A stretch of DNA of 64,000 bases from Anoplopoma fimbria (GCF_027596085.1 NC_072469.1:14043232-14107231), one strand, 5' to 3'. Positions 36,319-48,045 are shown, counted from the stretch's first letter. Numbers and translations: made by a program. Notes: a model not told the origin generated them from the sequence alone.

Positions 36319-37174
36319 ACCCGGACTGAGGATATTGTCGAGCGGTGGAAAGAACACTTTGAGGAACTCCTGAACCCAACCAACACGTCCTCCGTGGAAG
36401 AGGCAGAGTCTGAAGACTCAGGGGAAGACTCGTCCATATGCCTGGAGTGGATGAGATTCGACCGGAGATGCTAAAGGCTCTGGACATTGTTGGGCTGTCT
36501 TGGCTGACATGTCTCTTCAGTGTCGCATGGAAGTCGGGTACAGTGCCTGTGGATTGGCAGACCGGGGCGGTTACAAGATACTCCGACAATGTTTTCAGAG
36601 CTGTAAAAAGGGGTCGGTATCTCGGGATCTTATTCACGAGTGAGGGTAAAATGGAATGGGAGATGGACAGGCGGTTCGGTGCAGCGTCAGCAGTGATGCG
36701 GGCATTGTACCGGACCGTTGTGGTGAAGGAGCTGAGCCGTAAGGCAAAGCTCTCGATTTACCAGTCCATCTACGTTCCAACCCTCACCTATGGTCATGAG
36801 CTTTGGTTAGTGACCGAAAGAGTGAGATCGCAGAAAACAGCGGCCGAAATGAGCTACCTTCGTAGGGTGGCTGGGCTCAGCCTTAGAGATAGGGTGTGGA
36901 GCTCAGACATCCGGAGGGAGCTCGGAGTAGAGCCGCTGCTCCTTCGCGTCGAAAGGGGCCAGCTGAGGTGGTCCTGGACGCCTCCCTTTAGAGGTTTTCC
37001 AGGCACGTCCAACTGGTAAAATGCCAGGGGGTTGACCCAGAACACGCTGGAGGGATTATATATCTCGTCTGGCCCGGGAACGCTTCAGGGTTCCCCAGGA
37101 GGAGCTGGAAAGTGTTGCTGGGGAGGACGTCTGGAGGACCCTCCTTAGCTTGCTGCCCCCACGACCCGGCCCTG
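36319..37174 (+). pseudogene. Reverse-transcriptase half of the LINE ORF, core deleted
   Basis: After the nonsense codon the frame continues with E-R-W-K-E-H-F-E-E-L-L-N-P, then loses roughly 60 bases relative to the family around 36435. The region P-G-V-D-E-I-R-P-E and the W-Q-T-G motif (36553-36564) mark the start of the reverse transcriptase. The next recognisable residues, Y-L-G-I-L-F-T-S-E-G-K from 36618, belong far downstream, behind the catalytic palm. The two ends are joined by the 44-base block 36574-36617, which happens to keep the frame open to 37019. The C-terminal part (Y-V-P-T-L-T-Y-G-H-E-L-W; A-G-L-S-L-R-D-R-V; R-R-E-L-G-V-E-P-L) is well kept. A last frameshift near 36975-37030 separates the terminal L-L-S-L-L-P-P-R-P-G-P-G and its stop at 37177-37179. 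Confidence 0.8.
36574..36617 (+). repeat. 44-bp filler block at the LINE deletion junction (copy 1)
   Basis: Identical to 41920-41963. It sits exactly between the W-Q-T-G segment and the Y-L-G segment of the LINE and is not recognisable as LINE sequence. It begins CAAGATACTCCGACAATG and ends AAAAAGGGGTCGG. Confidence 0.8.
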
Positions 37175-37189
37175 GCTAAGCGGAGGAAG

Positions 37190-37209
37190 ATGGATGGATG
37201 GATGGATGT
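37190..37209 (+). repeat. (GATG)n LINE tail
   Basis: Five GATG units following the ORF stop and a short AAGCGGAGGAA linker. Tandem GATG is the typical 3' tail of Rex3-like elements. Confidence 0.85.
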
Positions 37210-37664
37210 TTTAAGTATTTTTATTTGGTACATTTTTGTTTGAGATTATATTTTTTGTGGTTTAGATTGATGATCACATGATGTGTCATGTGATCAGGAA
37301 AGAAAAAAAAGACCTTACCACTGTCATACACGCTGTGATGGAGGCTTAATGCTGAAATATGTCAGATCATTTTTTGTTTTGGGGAAATACACACTGCACT
37401 AGAACACCTTTTTATACTGGCAGGCTTATCTTCAGCCCTCATCATCACACAGACAAAAAAAAGTCTGCTTCTGCATTTCCATACATGTTGCTTCTAAACC
37501 ACAGAACACAGCATTGCATTAGATGGAAACTAAATGAGGTTACATTTCAGTCCTCTTCACACGCTCTCTCTCTCTATATATATTTTTTTTTCCCAGGCTT
37601 GTAAGAGTCCTTAAGTGGGCTAAATGACAATTAAACATCAGAAACATTAAATTTAATTTCCTTC
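37210..37664. other. Non-coding spacer
   Basis: AT-rich with a CT/TA run at 37565-37584. Nothing recognised. Confidence 0.5.
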
Positions 37665-37760
37665 AGTTCACCCATTGACAGCTGAGATCGGCTCCAGCAC
37701 CCCTGCGACCCTTAACTGGATAAGCAGGTTACGGAAAATGGATGAATGGAATGGAATGGA
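37665..37760 (+). repeat. Dispersed repeat G (LINE/SINE 3'-tail type), plus copy
   Basis: CCCATTGACAGCTGAGATCG through CAGGTTACGGAAAATGGATG is repeated almost exactly as the reverse complement at 56075-56168. The end runs into GGATGAATGG / GGATGG units. This is a very abundant short fish repeat that looks like the 3' tail of a LINE or LINE-dependent SINE with a (GGAT)n end. Confidence 0.75.
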
Positions 37761-37889
37761 TGACTTGTTAGCTGGGTTAAACCTACGTCACTGCTTTGAT
37801 GGGGTGCAGGTGAGACCTTGCATATTTGCCTTATCTAACTATAAAACAAGGAATCTTGTGGGGACATAAATCTCAACGAGAGGCTCTTT
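37761..37889. other. Short spacer
   Basis: Between repeat G and the next repeat-like block; a few diverged GGAATG units at its start and otherwise nothing. Confidence 0.4.
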
Positions 37890-38225
37890 CACATGTCATT
37901 TAACGCCACACCGTTGGCAAAAAAAGGTTGCGGTTACATTTAGGCTAAAAAAACTATGGTAATGGTCTCAGTGAGGTTAAGGAAAAAAATCATGTACATA
38001 CTGTAAGTAGGGAAAATATGTCAGGAATGTCGCTAATGTAACTTAAAATTAAGTCAACACGTTTTTGGGGTTCTTGAGACCCATCCACCTACCCCCAACA
38101 TAACTGGTATTTCTCACGTTTTATATTACGTTATTTTAGAAAAGCATGAACAACGTAGTAGTGGCACGCAAAATTACTCAAGAAATTGGCATGTCATTCA
38201 TACATCATTTGGTGAGACCATGCTG
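37890..38225 (-). repeat. Probable fish dispersed repeat, minus orientation
   Basis: The reverse complement contains GGTCTCACCAAATGATG, TGACATGCCAATTTCTTGAG, TAATTTTGCGTGCCACTACT and AACCCCAAAAACGTGTTGAC, a sequence style common across fish genomes. The plus-strand left part (GAGGTTAAGGAAAAAAATCA, ATGTCAGGAATGTCGCTAAT) continues the same family. No ORF. Confidence 0.45.
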
Positions 38226-41200
38226 AGACAGAACGCAAAGACAGAGAAAGATATTTCCTTCAAGTCGCCCCATAGAGAGAGATTTTAAAGACGGCCAGAG
38301 TGTGAGAGGCGGATTTGACACAAAAGAGACAAGAAAGCCATCCAAAAGATAAACAGTTCAAAACATCCTCAGAGTTTATCCCCGGTCCAAATCTAACCCT
38401 TGTCCAAACCCGCAGTCAAAGCGAGCAAAGGCCTAACGTAATCACAGAGCGCTCGTATAAATTAGTAAGCACTCATCCAAACTGTTAAACTCTGGTTGAC
38501 ATCTGCGAGCGTCGTTAAACGCTCTGCATATAGACAGAAGAGCTTTTCTCTCTTTATATCTGTTTACGCAGGGTGTTGGCATATGTTCGTCTGAGTAAAC
38601 AGACATGACTACTTCAGTGTACATTCAGCCGGGTCGAGAGGTTACAGCCAAATTCACTTGTCAACTGTGTCAGTTTTTTTTTTCTAGCGGTGTAAAATGG
38701 TGGCTGGCAAAAAGTGGACAAAAGAAACTGATCCGCGAGCACTCGAGTAATGAAGTATCTCTCGCCGCAGCTATTGTGCAGACCCTCACAATGGTCCGTG
38801 TGATATGGATCCCTCTCAGACGGGCAAAGTGGCCACCTATTGTGAGAGCCAAGCACCCGGGATCCAAGGCGTGCCTCTCCCCTCAAAGCGGCCGGAGTAA
38901 TTATGATATAATTTTTCTCCAGGATTTCAGCAGGTCTTCTCACTTTACTCAAAAGGCCCAGGATTGGGCTGGAGTTAGGTGGCGAAGGCTCCCGATCCTG
39001 GAGGGTGTCTGGGTTTTGCAACGGTCATGCAGAAACCCTGCTCTGGGAGTTTTTTTTAACAGTTTTATACTATATGTTTTAATGATACAGTTTAGTCATT
39101 TTACACTAAAGGTTCAGGACAGTGTACAAAGCTACAAGATTTCCATCCACACAAAGGGCTAATAGGAATATAAAAAACATTGGATTTATACATTTTATTC
39201 CTTTGTTTATAATTTTCGAAGTCTTGTTTTTTTGCACAACGGAAACAATTCAAATGGAAAGTAAATTAGGATCCATTTTTCGTGGTGGACTCAAGAATTC
39301 CTAGGTTCAACAGAAATACGTTTTGATAAAACTTTGAGGAGGTCAAGGATGATAGACGGGTCAACGGTCAATGTTTCAAAAGCCAAAAGTCAACATGCCA
39401 CCACCTCGTAATGCATCGTTAAGAGGTCGTGATAATTTCCCGTATTTCTGTGAGAACCCGTTGATGTGAACACAAACCATTTGCCAAAGTTAGCTAAAAT
39501 ATAACAAAGACAAAGTCAAATAACAGTGTCCTGACAATATCTACATCTTTTACATACAATTGGTGATTGCTAATGGTAGTTGTAATGTTCGTATACATTG
39601 TAAAAATGTATGTGGAATTAAGCTATCAAATGTTTAAAAACAGGAAACATGATGTACACAATTTAGTAATTTATGGTTGGGTATTGGTGGAAGGCAGTTG
39701 AACCGAGTCAATACTGTTAAACTGTATTAAGAGTTGTTAGGTGGGAGGGGTTTAAGTCAAGGGGAGGATCCTCAGAATATATAAATAATGCTTTTTTCTT
39801 TTTCTCGAATAATGACATAAAGTTCACCCCTACCTCCCAAACCAAACAAGTTTCACACAGAGAAACAAATTGCACAATAGTGAACAAATCCCTTGCAAAA
39901 TGTCCCAATCTATTTCTGTTTTGTCAATATTGCATTGTGATTAAATAAACTGCAAAAGACGCTGTGACTACTGAAGATACAGCAGTAACTTTCATTCATG
40001 TGCTGTTATCAGAGACTTTAGCATGCAAACTGACATCATCCTAAACACGTTCCCCCACACAGAGATCTGAAAATGATATCATCACTAACGTCCCAAGACT
40101 CGCTGACACGCAGCCTGCAGCCAACAGGTTGTTCCTGCTGTTTACACAATAGGTCGTCTCCGTGATGGACTGATAGTGGAGACTCCACGTCCTCCCGTCC
40201 CCCCTTGTCCTCATCACACCAGCCGACCACTGTGTGACAACATTTCTATGCATAACACAGAGTCGCGTATATGGTAAATAGAAAGAGGCGGCTCGCCTCT
40301 CGACCCCCAGTCACGTCCCCTGCACGTATGAGGGGGGAGTGGGGAACTTGAGAGATGGCCCGTGTTTACCCAAAGCAGGCGGACTACAGTGCACATGATA
40401 GCCTCGGTCTCAGAGGTTCCACGTAAACGAGGAACGCGATAGCGCCAGTCTATTGATCCCATCCGCAGGGAGAGATAAGCTGTCGCCACTCATGAAGTCA
40501 TTTCATAGGTTACATGCTGGGAGTTAGGGGAAAGAGCCTGTCTAGGTGGACTGTATACATACACCGAGCTGTTATGTTGACGCTGATAAAACAAGACCAT
40601 GACGGTAGCAGGTGGTGTGCTGTGCTATAGTTTTCTTATTTACACACAGGTTAAGTCTGGTGATATTCCAGATTTTGTTGCCATGTTAATAGTCAATAAA
40701 TCTAATGAAAAGACCCAAAACAGCAAAAATCTATCTGCTAACAAGTTTTGTGTTTGTATCAAAGCCTTATATAGTTTCATCCTCAGTGCTGTGGAGCTCA
40801 GTGAGCCACACTGTTGCACTGGGTGATATTGCTCCTTCATTACGAAGTTGATTTTCACTCAAATCTCTTTCTCACCATTCCCAAGTTGTATTCATATCAT
40901 GTAGCACTGAAGGACATTTCCAAAACTCATTTACAGAGATTTTGTCACCTGGAAACTTTCAAAAAACATTTCAAGCCTGCCAAATTCCTTATGGAGTTTT
41001 AGCATTAGCATTAGCTTACACTTGCTAAATACGACTGATAGAATCTTCTAGCTAGAGTCATTGCCCAAACCATCAAATTCCATGGCTGATGGTTGGAAAA
41101 GAAAACCTGCTTTTGTTCATTTACGTGCGAAATTTAAGACCCATTGCTTCAAAAAAATGACAGCCAAATTTGATGAATCTGCTAGTTCACTGTCCGGATT

Positions 41201-41919
41201 TAGCAAGGTAGTTAGCAGCTGAAACACTAGCTAACGTTAATGCTGGAAGATTAACATGGTTGACAGCCTGCACTCATTCTAGTCAATAGCCTTTGAACAC
41301 AAAAGAAAGCCTACCGAGATAAACAGTAACGTTACATCCGTATCCAAAGCCCACAGATAATATCACATTATCGTTAAATAAATTGGTGAGTGTGCTGTGC
41401 TGGCCTTCATAATTTTTGTAGTTTATCGGCCGTGGTTTATTTTGAGATATTGTATTCATTTAGTCCATAAATCTGTAAGTTTTTCCTTCTAAAATATTGG
41501 TTATAAGAACCCAGCTATTTAAGGAAAATATTGTACCTGAAAAAAAATACTATATATGAAAAAAAATATATAACGATTTATATCTTAGATAGGAACCAAT
41601 GGGTTTGGGTTTGAGTGCCACAGACGGGGGGTAGGGAAGCAACAACACATTGTTGGTTTGAGCTATTTCATGGAGTTTGTCGACAGAATATTTACAAAGA
41701 TCCACATTTCTGAATTTTCTGTGTTTTCAGCTCAAGTACATACAGATTAAGTTTCTTTGATGAAATGGGACTAGAAAAAAGAGCACTATTGAATTTCTTG
41801 AAACACTATTCCTGCAACACAACATGCATAAACAAAAAGTGCTCAAAGCATTAATCAACAGTAATTTAGCTGTTGTGTTAGTTTTGGTTTCTGTGCAGAC
41901 CACCATTCTGGTATTCCCC
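38226..41919. other. Non-coding stretch
   Basis: No supported gene. The 185-codon plus-strand frame at 38605-39162 and the 135-codon minus-strand frame at 38614-39021 overlap and have no motif. The intervals 38280-38480 and 40030-40260 are complex, unique sequence and may include conserved non-coding DNA. GCTAAC/TTAGC-rich debris at 41160-41250 suggests old repeat remnants. Confidence 0.45.
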
Positions 41920-41963
41920 CAAGATACTCCGACAATGTTTTCAGAGCTGTAAAAAGGGGTCGG
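41920..41963 (+). repeat. 44-bp block shared exactly with the LINE deletion junction (copy 2)
   Basis: Same strand and same 44 bases as 36574-36617. Flanks differ on both sides: CCCC before and GGCCATGTG after. This is the likely donor, or a second recipient, of the filler in the LINE. Confidence 0.85.
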
Positions 41964-42619
41964 GGCCATGTGTGAGGGGTGAGGAGGTGGTTTACGTTTT
42001 GATGACTAACTTTACCCTACCTTGTTCCCCTCACTCATCACTCTCATTGGGGCCAGTTTCCGTTGCAATAATTATGGATAGCCTTGAAAAAAAATGTACT
42101 CTGGATCAGATTTAATTTCAGTTAAGTAAAACATAGTCCAAATAAAGCTGAAATGGTAAGCAACATAAAGTTGGGATAAGCTTATTGAATTATGTTAAAT
42201 TGAGGGAAATCTTAAAACGTTTGTACTGTTTCTTCTCCTTCATCCATATTTTTGAACTCACAAAAAGCCAGATGTCCTGTATAATCAGCTATAGATAATG
42301 CTGTCTGCTCCGTCTCCTGTCGAGTCAGTCCCCCCCCGGTTTCTCAGCACACAAAAGAGCATGACTGACAACGCCGTCAACGGAGAGTCCAAAATCCATC
42401 TATGGATTGCAGAGTCCTGTTGCTCGGCCCCCCTCCCTGTCCCCACTTCCACTCTCTTCCCCCTGCCAAATCAATTCTGTGCAGGGACTTTATTGACTCA
42501 GGTAAAGGGGTTGTGATCCAGCAGTCAATGTCTGTGTCTGCACAGTGGAGGGAGGGCTGGAGACTGTGCAGGGAGTGGGCAGCGTTAATGCACCCCTCTC
42601 ACTGGGGGGTCAGGGGACC

Positions 42620-42621
<2 letters not shown>

Positions 42622-42650
<29 letters not shown>
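42622..42650. repeat. (TG)14 microsatellite
   Basis: Uninterrupted dinucleotide run. Confidence 0.93.
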
Positions 42651-42652
<2 letters not shown>

Positions 42653-43567
42653 GAATGTACTTCTTCTATGCATACTGAAGCGCGCATACACACGGCGTGC
42701 ACACTTTAGGTCTGTGTCTGCGCTTGTGTGTGTGTATCTTTACAGGAGCTGAGGAGGCAGGCCTGGGCCTCGGGGTGCTGAGGGGCAGACATCGATTATC
42801 AGGCTCCATGGAGCCACTGGTCTGTCTACACTGGTGGGAGAAAGGCTGGGCTGGTTTGCTGAGGAGCTCCTTTGGCTGGGGGCTACAGAGACTGAGACGG
42901 GCCAAGGAGGGGGGGTTAAATGATAATGGTGGTTGATAGGTGGGGGTCTTCCTGCTTCTTTAATGATTAAAGGAGGATGTGACACCCTCCCTGGAGTCAC
43001 AAGAATCCACCGAGGCGCTTTACTGCTACTGACCGTTGTCACAGGGCTGATACGCTGTTAAGACTTCTCCAATGGAGCCTTGATGAAAGTCTTGATCACA
43101 CCCGGAGACACACTTTATCACTCCAGCTCACATTATCCCAGACGTCACAGCTCCTGGCTTTGGGCCGAGGCCCAAAACACTTATAGGAGCAGCTGAAGAC
43201 CTTTTACCTGTCTTTCTTAAAAAGAGTAAGGTGGTCCTTGAGCTTAAGCCCAATCAAACTTTAACTGTTGGGGTAGCAGATAAAGAGACACAGCTTATTT
43301 TGTGACAGTGATTTGTAAGTTACTTTTCCTGCATATAAATCACAAAACCCCCCAACATTTTTAGAGCAGGGATGCACCAAACCAACTTTTTCAGTAGAAT
43401 CTGAAAATTATTGTTGGGTCTCTTATTTTGATGATTCTTATCTGCCTATTTTTCTTCTTGTTTCCCGGTCTGCAGCCTCTGTACTGTACAGCAGCGCAGG
43501 TCACCCTGGTGCCAGCCTACCTCCAGCAGCCCTTTGATCGATAGCGGCCCGACTGCCTCGTCTCTGC

Positions 43568-43602
43568 TCCCCCTCCCCCTCCCTCACCCCACCCCCATCC
43601 CC
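43568..43602 (-). other. G-quadruplex motif on the minus strand
   Basis: Six C-tracts of three to five bases separated by one to two bases on the plus strand (CTCCCCCTCCCCCTCCC, then CACCCCACCCCCATCCCC). The minus strand therefore meets the four-tract quadruplex rule with short loops. Confidence 0.65.
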
Positions 43603-44617
43603 ATTCACTGCTCTTCAGCTCAGCCTGCTCTCTAACCCCTCCATGACTGGAGCCTCATTAAAAATAGATCACATCCAAATTACATTGATCTCTTTTACTT
43701 TTTTCATTTACTTTCACTGAATCACTGCCCCCACCTCCCTCCTTCTCCTATTCTGCTGTGTCATGATGAGGAATCGGAGAGCAGATCTCTTACTGCGAAA
43801 CGGTGTCTTCTTTTCTCATCCTTGTGTACATGCTGAATTTGAGTTTTCTGCAGCTACTCTACTACTCTTGTGTCTTCATTGAGAATAGCTATTTTTTTTA
43901 AACTATGTACTTTACATGGGGCCACAATGTTTCAATATGATGTGATCCACTTGGACACCCTTCATGTTTGCCTATTTTCATACAATACGCTTCACTTGTT
44001 GGGATGTTTTTTCTCCATTCTTGTTCAAATTGCATTTTCTCCATCTGACTTGGGTGGCATTCCTCTTGGAGATAATAATGAGTATAGCTGAGGGCCGTCG
44101 GCTCACCTGGGGCCTTCAGGGCAAGTCTGTACAGGCCATTCGTCTCTATCGCAGACCGACCTCACTGTGTGATATGCTGATACCCAGCCTGCCAGGCCGG
44201 CTCTCCCTGCTGCACGCATAAGCTCATTTTACTGTGCGGTCTGCCTCACTTATTCTACAGTCACACTCTCATTCTAACGGCCCGGACACACCAGCATTTA
44301 AAATGGCAGAATTTCACAGCAAAAATCAATTCAATCCGAGGGAATCGCCTCAAGCGGTGGATTTGCTTGCCAAATAAATCCACATGAATCTTTGAGTGAA
44401 CTCTGGTGAACTTTGATACGCTAGTTTGAGCAGGTAACACATAGCAAGCCGTCCTGACAGTGCTGCCCTTTCAGGGAATGTAGAGCCAAAGAGTCCAAAA
44501 TGGAATAAGTTAGAGTAGCATATTAGCTTTGAGTCAGAGTTTAAAGTCACTAAACAAAAGAAGTAAAAAGTCAGTGTGTATTAAGCCTCCCTAAAGAAAC
44601 CAAGCTAACTTGCATGC

Positions 44618-44697
44618 TAGCTAACGGTTACGGAGCTGTAGATGTTAGCTAGATGTCTGTTACTTAGCTAACAGTTATGGAGCTCTAACTGTAAGCT
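44618..44697. repeat. Imperfect local duplication, about 34 bp per unit
   Basis: TAGCTAACGGTTACGGAGCT at 44618 and TAGCTAACAGTTATGGAGCT at 44664 align, with a diverged continuation that ends TTAGCT and TAAGCT. Probably a fragment of an old interspersed repeat. Confidence 0.5.
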
Positions 44698-46429
44698 GGC
44701 TGACTGCCACTTAACTAGCTTGTTAGCTTCAATCTTAAATTACTTTTTATTGAATGAAATGAAGTACAATCCTTGGAACAACATGCCAGTAGGGGAGTAA
44801 AGGGCCCAGTACATAGTAAATAAAAATAAGCTTGGAAAGCTGTTGTGACCAACTAGTGCTAACATGTTTCCTGCTTGGCTAGCATGTTAGCAGTTAGCTC
44901 ACCAGGTGCAGTACTCTACCAAGTAGCCCTGTGAGTAGTCTTAACTTCAACTTCAAACTCTAGCTTCTTTGGTGGTAGTTTTATTCAGTATCTCATCAGA
45001 TGGTTATTCTAAAGTTTCCAAAAAAAGCTGATGTTTTCTGTTACCTCTAAGCATCATAAGGTGAATATCTTTGTCTATTATTAGTAGAATATGTTGCAGT
45101 CTTTGAAATATTTTTTTCATTTGTGTCCTGTAATGTTACTAATGTCTGAATGAGTACACTGAAATGGAAAAAGTATACCAGCCTGGAGGAATACAGTAAG
45201 CCTAGAGGAACTGCGCTCTCATTGCATAAGATGTTTGAAAGTAGGAACCTGAGCTCTTCCCTAATCCCACCTTTATCCCCTGTGCTCCAGGTAAGCCTGA
45301 CCCAAGGTTATCTCTCAGGCAAAAATATGGGGATATGTTTCTTAAATCAACATTAAACTATGAACAACATTTAAGAATCGCGATGCTCAATAATCTTTCC
45401 TATGGTAAAATTCTGACATTATTCTTTCCTATACAGTAAATTGGAACTCCTTTTCATTGTAAAGTGAGTTTTAGCAGAGTGGCGTCCTACAGTTAAATAC
45501 CTGAACATTATGGGTCCTTGATTCCAGTATTTTAATTATGTATTTCTCCACCAGAATTTGTTCCTTGCAAATAAAAGAGTCTTGAAATTGACCATTTTTT
45601 ACCCAAACCTGGTCATTGGGAGCAATTGTGGGTTAAGTATCTAGCTCAGGGAATCTTGTATGGATGCGATTAAAAGGAGCTTAACACAGACGGTGACTTC
45701 AGGTGAGTGTTGATGAGATGGTGAGGCAGAGGAGAGGAGAGGGCTGCAGGGAGCTGTGGACTTTGAGCTCAGCAGAGGGAGCCCTTTTCTTCTGTGTACG
45801 TGTGTCTGTGTGCATCCATGCATGCAGTTCATGTGGCAACGTACGTATGCAGACATTGATGAGTTTCTTGGGGAAAACCTGGACTCTGAGTGACAGATCC
45901 ACCTTCTCCTTGCATATTTTCAAAACTTTAAATCTTCAAACATTTTGCAAATGAATCTGAATAAAGCCTCCTGCAGGGATCCGGTTTGGGAAAGAAAAAA
46001 ATAAATTATAGCTTTCATGAGACACATCTCCATGAATGCACAGTTCCCTGTTCGAAAACCCCCTCGACCACAGTGACGCCTGAGAAAGAAAAACATCCCT
46101 TGCAGACGCTACCAAGACGGAACCTTTGGCAAACCCCGCGCTTAATATGTAAAACATACACACTTTGACACGGCAAATACCAGTGGCCAGATTAATCAAA
46201 AATAATGGACTTGCTGTGCTTGCTGATCCACTGAGAGGGCCCTTTTGCTGCCTTCGTAAAGATCATAAAGATCTTTTTCTCCAGGTTTATCCGCCTGGAG
46301 CTGTTCCAGAGTCAAGAAACTTGATCCACGCCCTCGAGGTTCGAGGTTCTGCGTCCGCCAGAGATGACCTGCTCCCAAGAGTTCAGAGAGGGAAAAGGTC
46401 TCGGAATGTCACACTTAATATCACACGCT

Positions 46430-46432
<3 letters not shown>

Positions 46433-46490
<58 letters not shown>
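46433..46490. repeat. (AC)29 microsatellite
   Basis: Uninterrupted run of 58 bases. Confidence 0.97.
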
Positions 46491-46492
<2 letters not shown>

Positions 46493-47424
46493 AGAGGGGT
46501 GGCTGCTGGCCACAAACACTACAGCAATCAAGTCAAACAGTAGTTGCTGTTATCAGAAGATTCAGCCCACACACACACACAGACTTTGCTATCGCTCCCA
46601 TCACTTCTAAACTGCTATAAAAATTCCACTCATCCACACACTGTGGGAGGGGTCGCCTGGAGGTGATGAGGGGAGCGAGTTTCTATGGCGACAGTAATGA
46701 GCGAATGAGGTCGAGTGCAGGGACCCGGGGCTGCGATGCGCTTTGTGCCTCCCTTTTGTCCCCATAACAGTGGAAATTAAGGGACGCAGGAACAACAGGA
46801 TTGAGTACACATGACCTAATGAGGGTCCAGCATGGGCCAGGCCTCCGGGAGGTGGGGTGGTTGGAAGATCAGGGGAATGTGGGTGGGAGGTGGCAGAGTG
46901 GGAGGGGAAGGGATATTGGGCGTTATGTCACTTTGGTGTTTGTTTTAGCTTGTGAGGACATTTCATATTGTGTGGCATCCTAAAATAATAGCTATAATAT
47001 TATTGTTCTCCTGGATTGTTCTCCCAGACTTTCCATTCAAACATTTCTTACCCTCTTAATTATGTTTCCTTCTCCTCCTCTCCTCCCTTTCTCTTTCTCT
47101 CTCTTTCTCTCTCTCTCTCTATCCGCTGACTGCCCTGAGTCAAAGTGACAGCGGCTCTCATTAAATACGAAACACCGGTCACATGCAAAATTGACCCCGC
47201 AAGTGTTCGGGCTCACCCTGTCCATCTACCGGGCTTGACTCCCATCAGCCCCCCTGGAGGGAGGCGACCGAAGCCCCAGAGGTGTCAGGTATGGAGAGGG
47301 TTGAAGGGGTTGTTTTGCTTCGTTTTTAGCAGCGGATTTAACAGATTTCAATAGACCGCCTATTATCACCAGTTTAACCCAATTAAACCAGCTTTTTTCC
47401 CACAAAACACCCTTTTTTACTTGA
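46491..47424. other. Non-coding stretch
   Basis: Short (CA)8 at 46569-46581 and a CT-rich tract at 47069-47120. Nothing else recognised. Confidence 0.5.
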
Positions 47425-47640
47425 GGACCAGTTTGTGTTGATTTGCTCGAGCTCCAGTCAAAAAGTCCGGACCAACGGCCCTCCAGTTCCCCCTGAGGTA
47501 AACACTGACAGCTCTGTCAACACTCTTGCTGTAGTCCGCGCTGTTAGCACCGCTAGCTTCAAGCTGCCGGCTCAGCTGACGCCGTGTCAAGGCAATAGAT
47601 ATGCTCCCAATCCTCTATATTGCACCTTTAAATAATAAAT
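47425..47640 (+). repeat. Possible dispersed repeat D ending in TTGCACCTTTAA
   Basis: The segment with GACCAACGG, CCTCCAGTTCCCCCTGAGG, CTGTTAGCACCGCTAGCTTC and the end ATATTGCACCTTTAAA has the look of a fish interspersed repeat. The terminus TTGCACCTTTAA is shared, in reverse complement, with repeat C at 56382-56394. That may mean common element ends flanked by TTAA. Confidence 0.4.
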
Positions 47641-48001
47641 TGGTGTTTATGTAAAAACCTCCACTGCCTGATCTGGAACACAAGGGTAACTTTGCTATTG
47701 AGGGGTGTGTCAGATAAGCATGGTCTTTTGTGAAAAGCCTGTCCTAGATGAGCCTAACTGAACCAGGATTAAAATGTTTCTGGAAGTTGATTTGGAGCTT
47801 AAAACCAAACCTGGTTTAGAGGAACCTTCAGGAAGAAACTTTGGAGGAAACACTGGGTAACCATGGGTCTGGTTAGTGCGCAGTGATACGTTTCCATGGT
47901 TACTTAGGTCAAACTTACTTAAACTTCTTTTATAAAAACAGAATTCCCTGGAAATAAGCCTGGTTTAACTGGTATTCTTGGACGGTGATACCTTGTTTAG
48001 A

Positions 48002-48045
48002 GACTCTGGACTAGTGCAGGACTCTGGACTAGTGCAGGACTCCGT
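48002..48045 (+). repeat. 18-bp tandem duplication
   Basis: GACTCTGGACTAGTGCAG occurs at 48002-48019 and 48020-48037 without change, followed by a partial third unit. Confidence 0.9.

Larger units (their letters stand above)
34905..37209 (+). mobile_element. Rex3-like RTE-clade LINE, internally deleted and inactive
   Basis: Reads 5' to 3' as a partial 5' untranslated region (GGGCCCACCACCCGCAGGGA near 34976), an AP-endonuclease domain in two frames, a linker with a stop and a frameshift, a short start of the reverse transcriptase, then a jump to the thumb/C-terminal region, and a (GATG)n tail at 37190-37209. A GATG tail and the W-Q-T-G motif (36553-36564) agree with Rex3, the fish RTE-clade element. 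The palm of the reverse transcriptase, including the F-A-D-D catalytic motif, is absent. Intact relatives need an unbroken ORF of around a thousand codons. This copy has at least two frameshifts, one nonsense codon and two deletions, so it cannot move itself. The left boundary is approximate; I could not fix a target-site duplication. Confidence 0.85.
41964..46432. other. Non-coding stretch
   Basis: Holds a (TG) run at 42622-42650, a C-rich quadruplex-forming tract at 43568-43602 and an imperfect duplication at 44618-44697. The interval 44580-44930 is full of TTAGC and GCTAAC words, as in decayed fish repeats. No gene is recognised. Confidence 0.45.

Noticed and set aside
34905..37209. An active LINE
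   Set aside because: Frameshifts, a nonsense codon and loss of the reverse-transcriptase core rule out autonomous activity.
38605..39162. 185-codon plus-strand open frame
   Set aside because: A 135-codon frame on the opposite strand covers most of it, there is no recognisable domain, and it crosses T-rich low-information sequence. Chance is more likely than a gene.
40814..41002. Possible LINE C-terminus (L-E-T-F-K-K-H-F)
   Set aside because: Only a few residues resemble the motif, the WN-x-LP element is absent, and no LINE 3' end follows.
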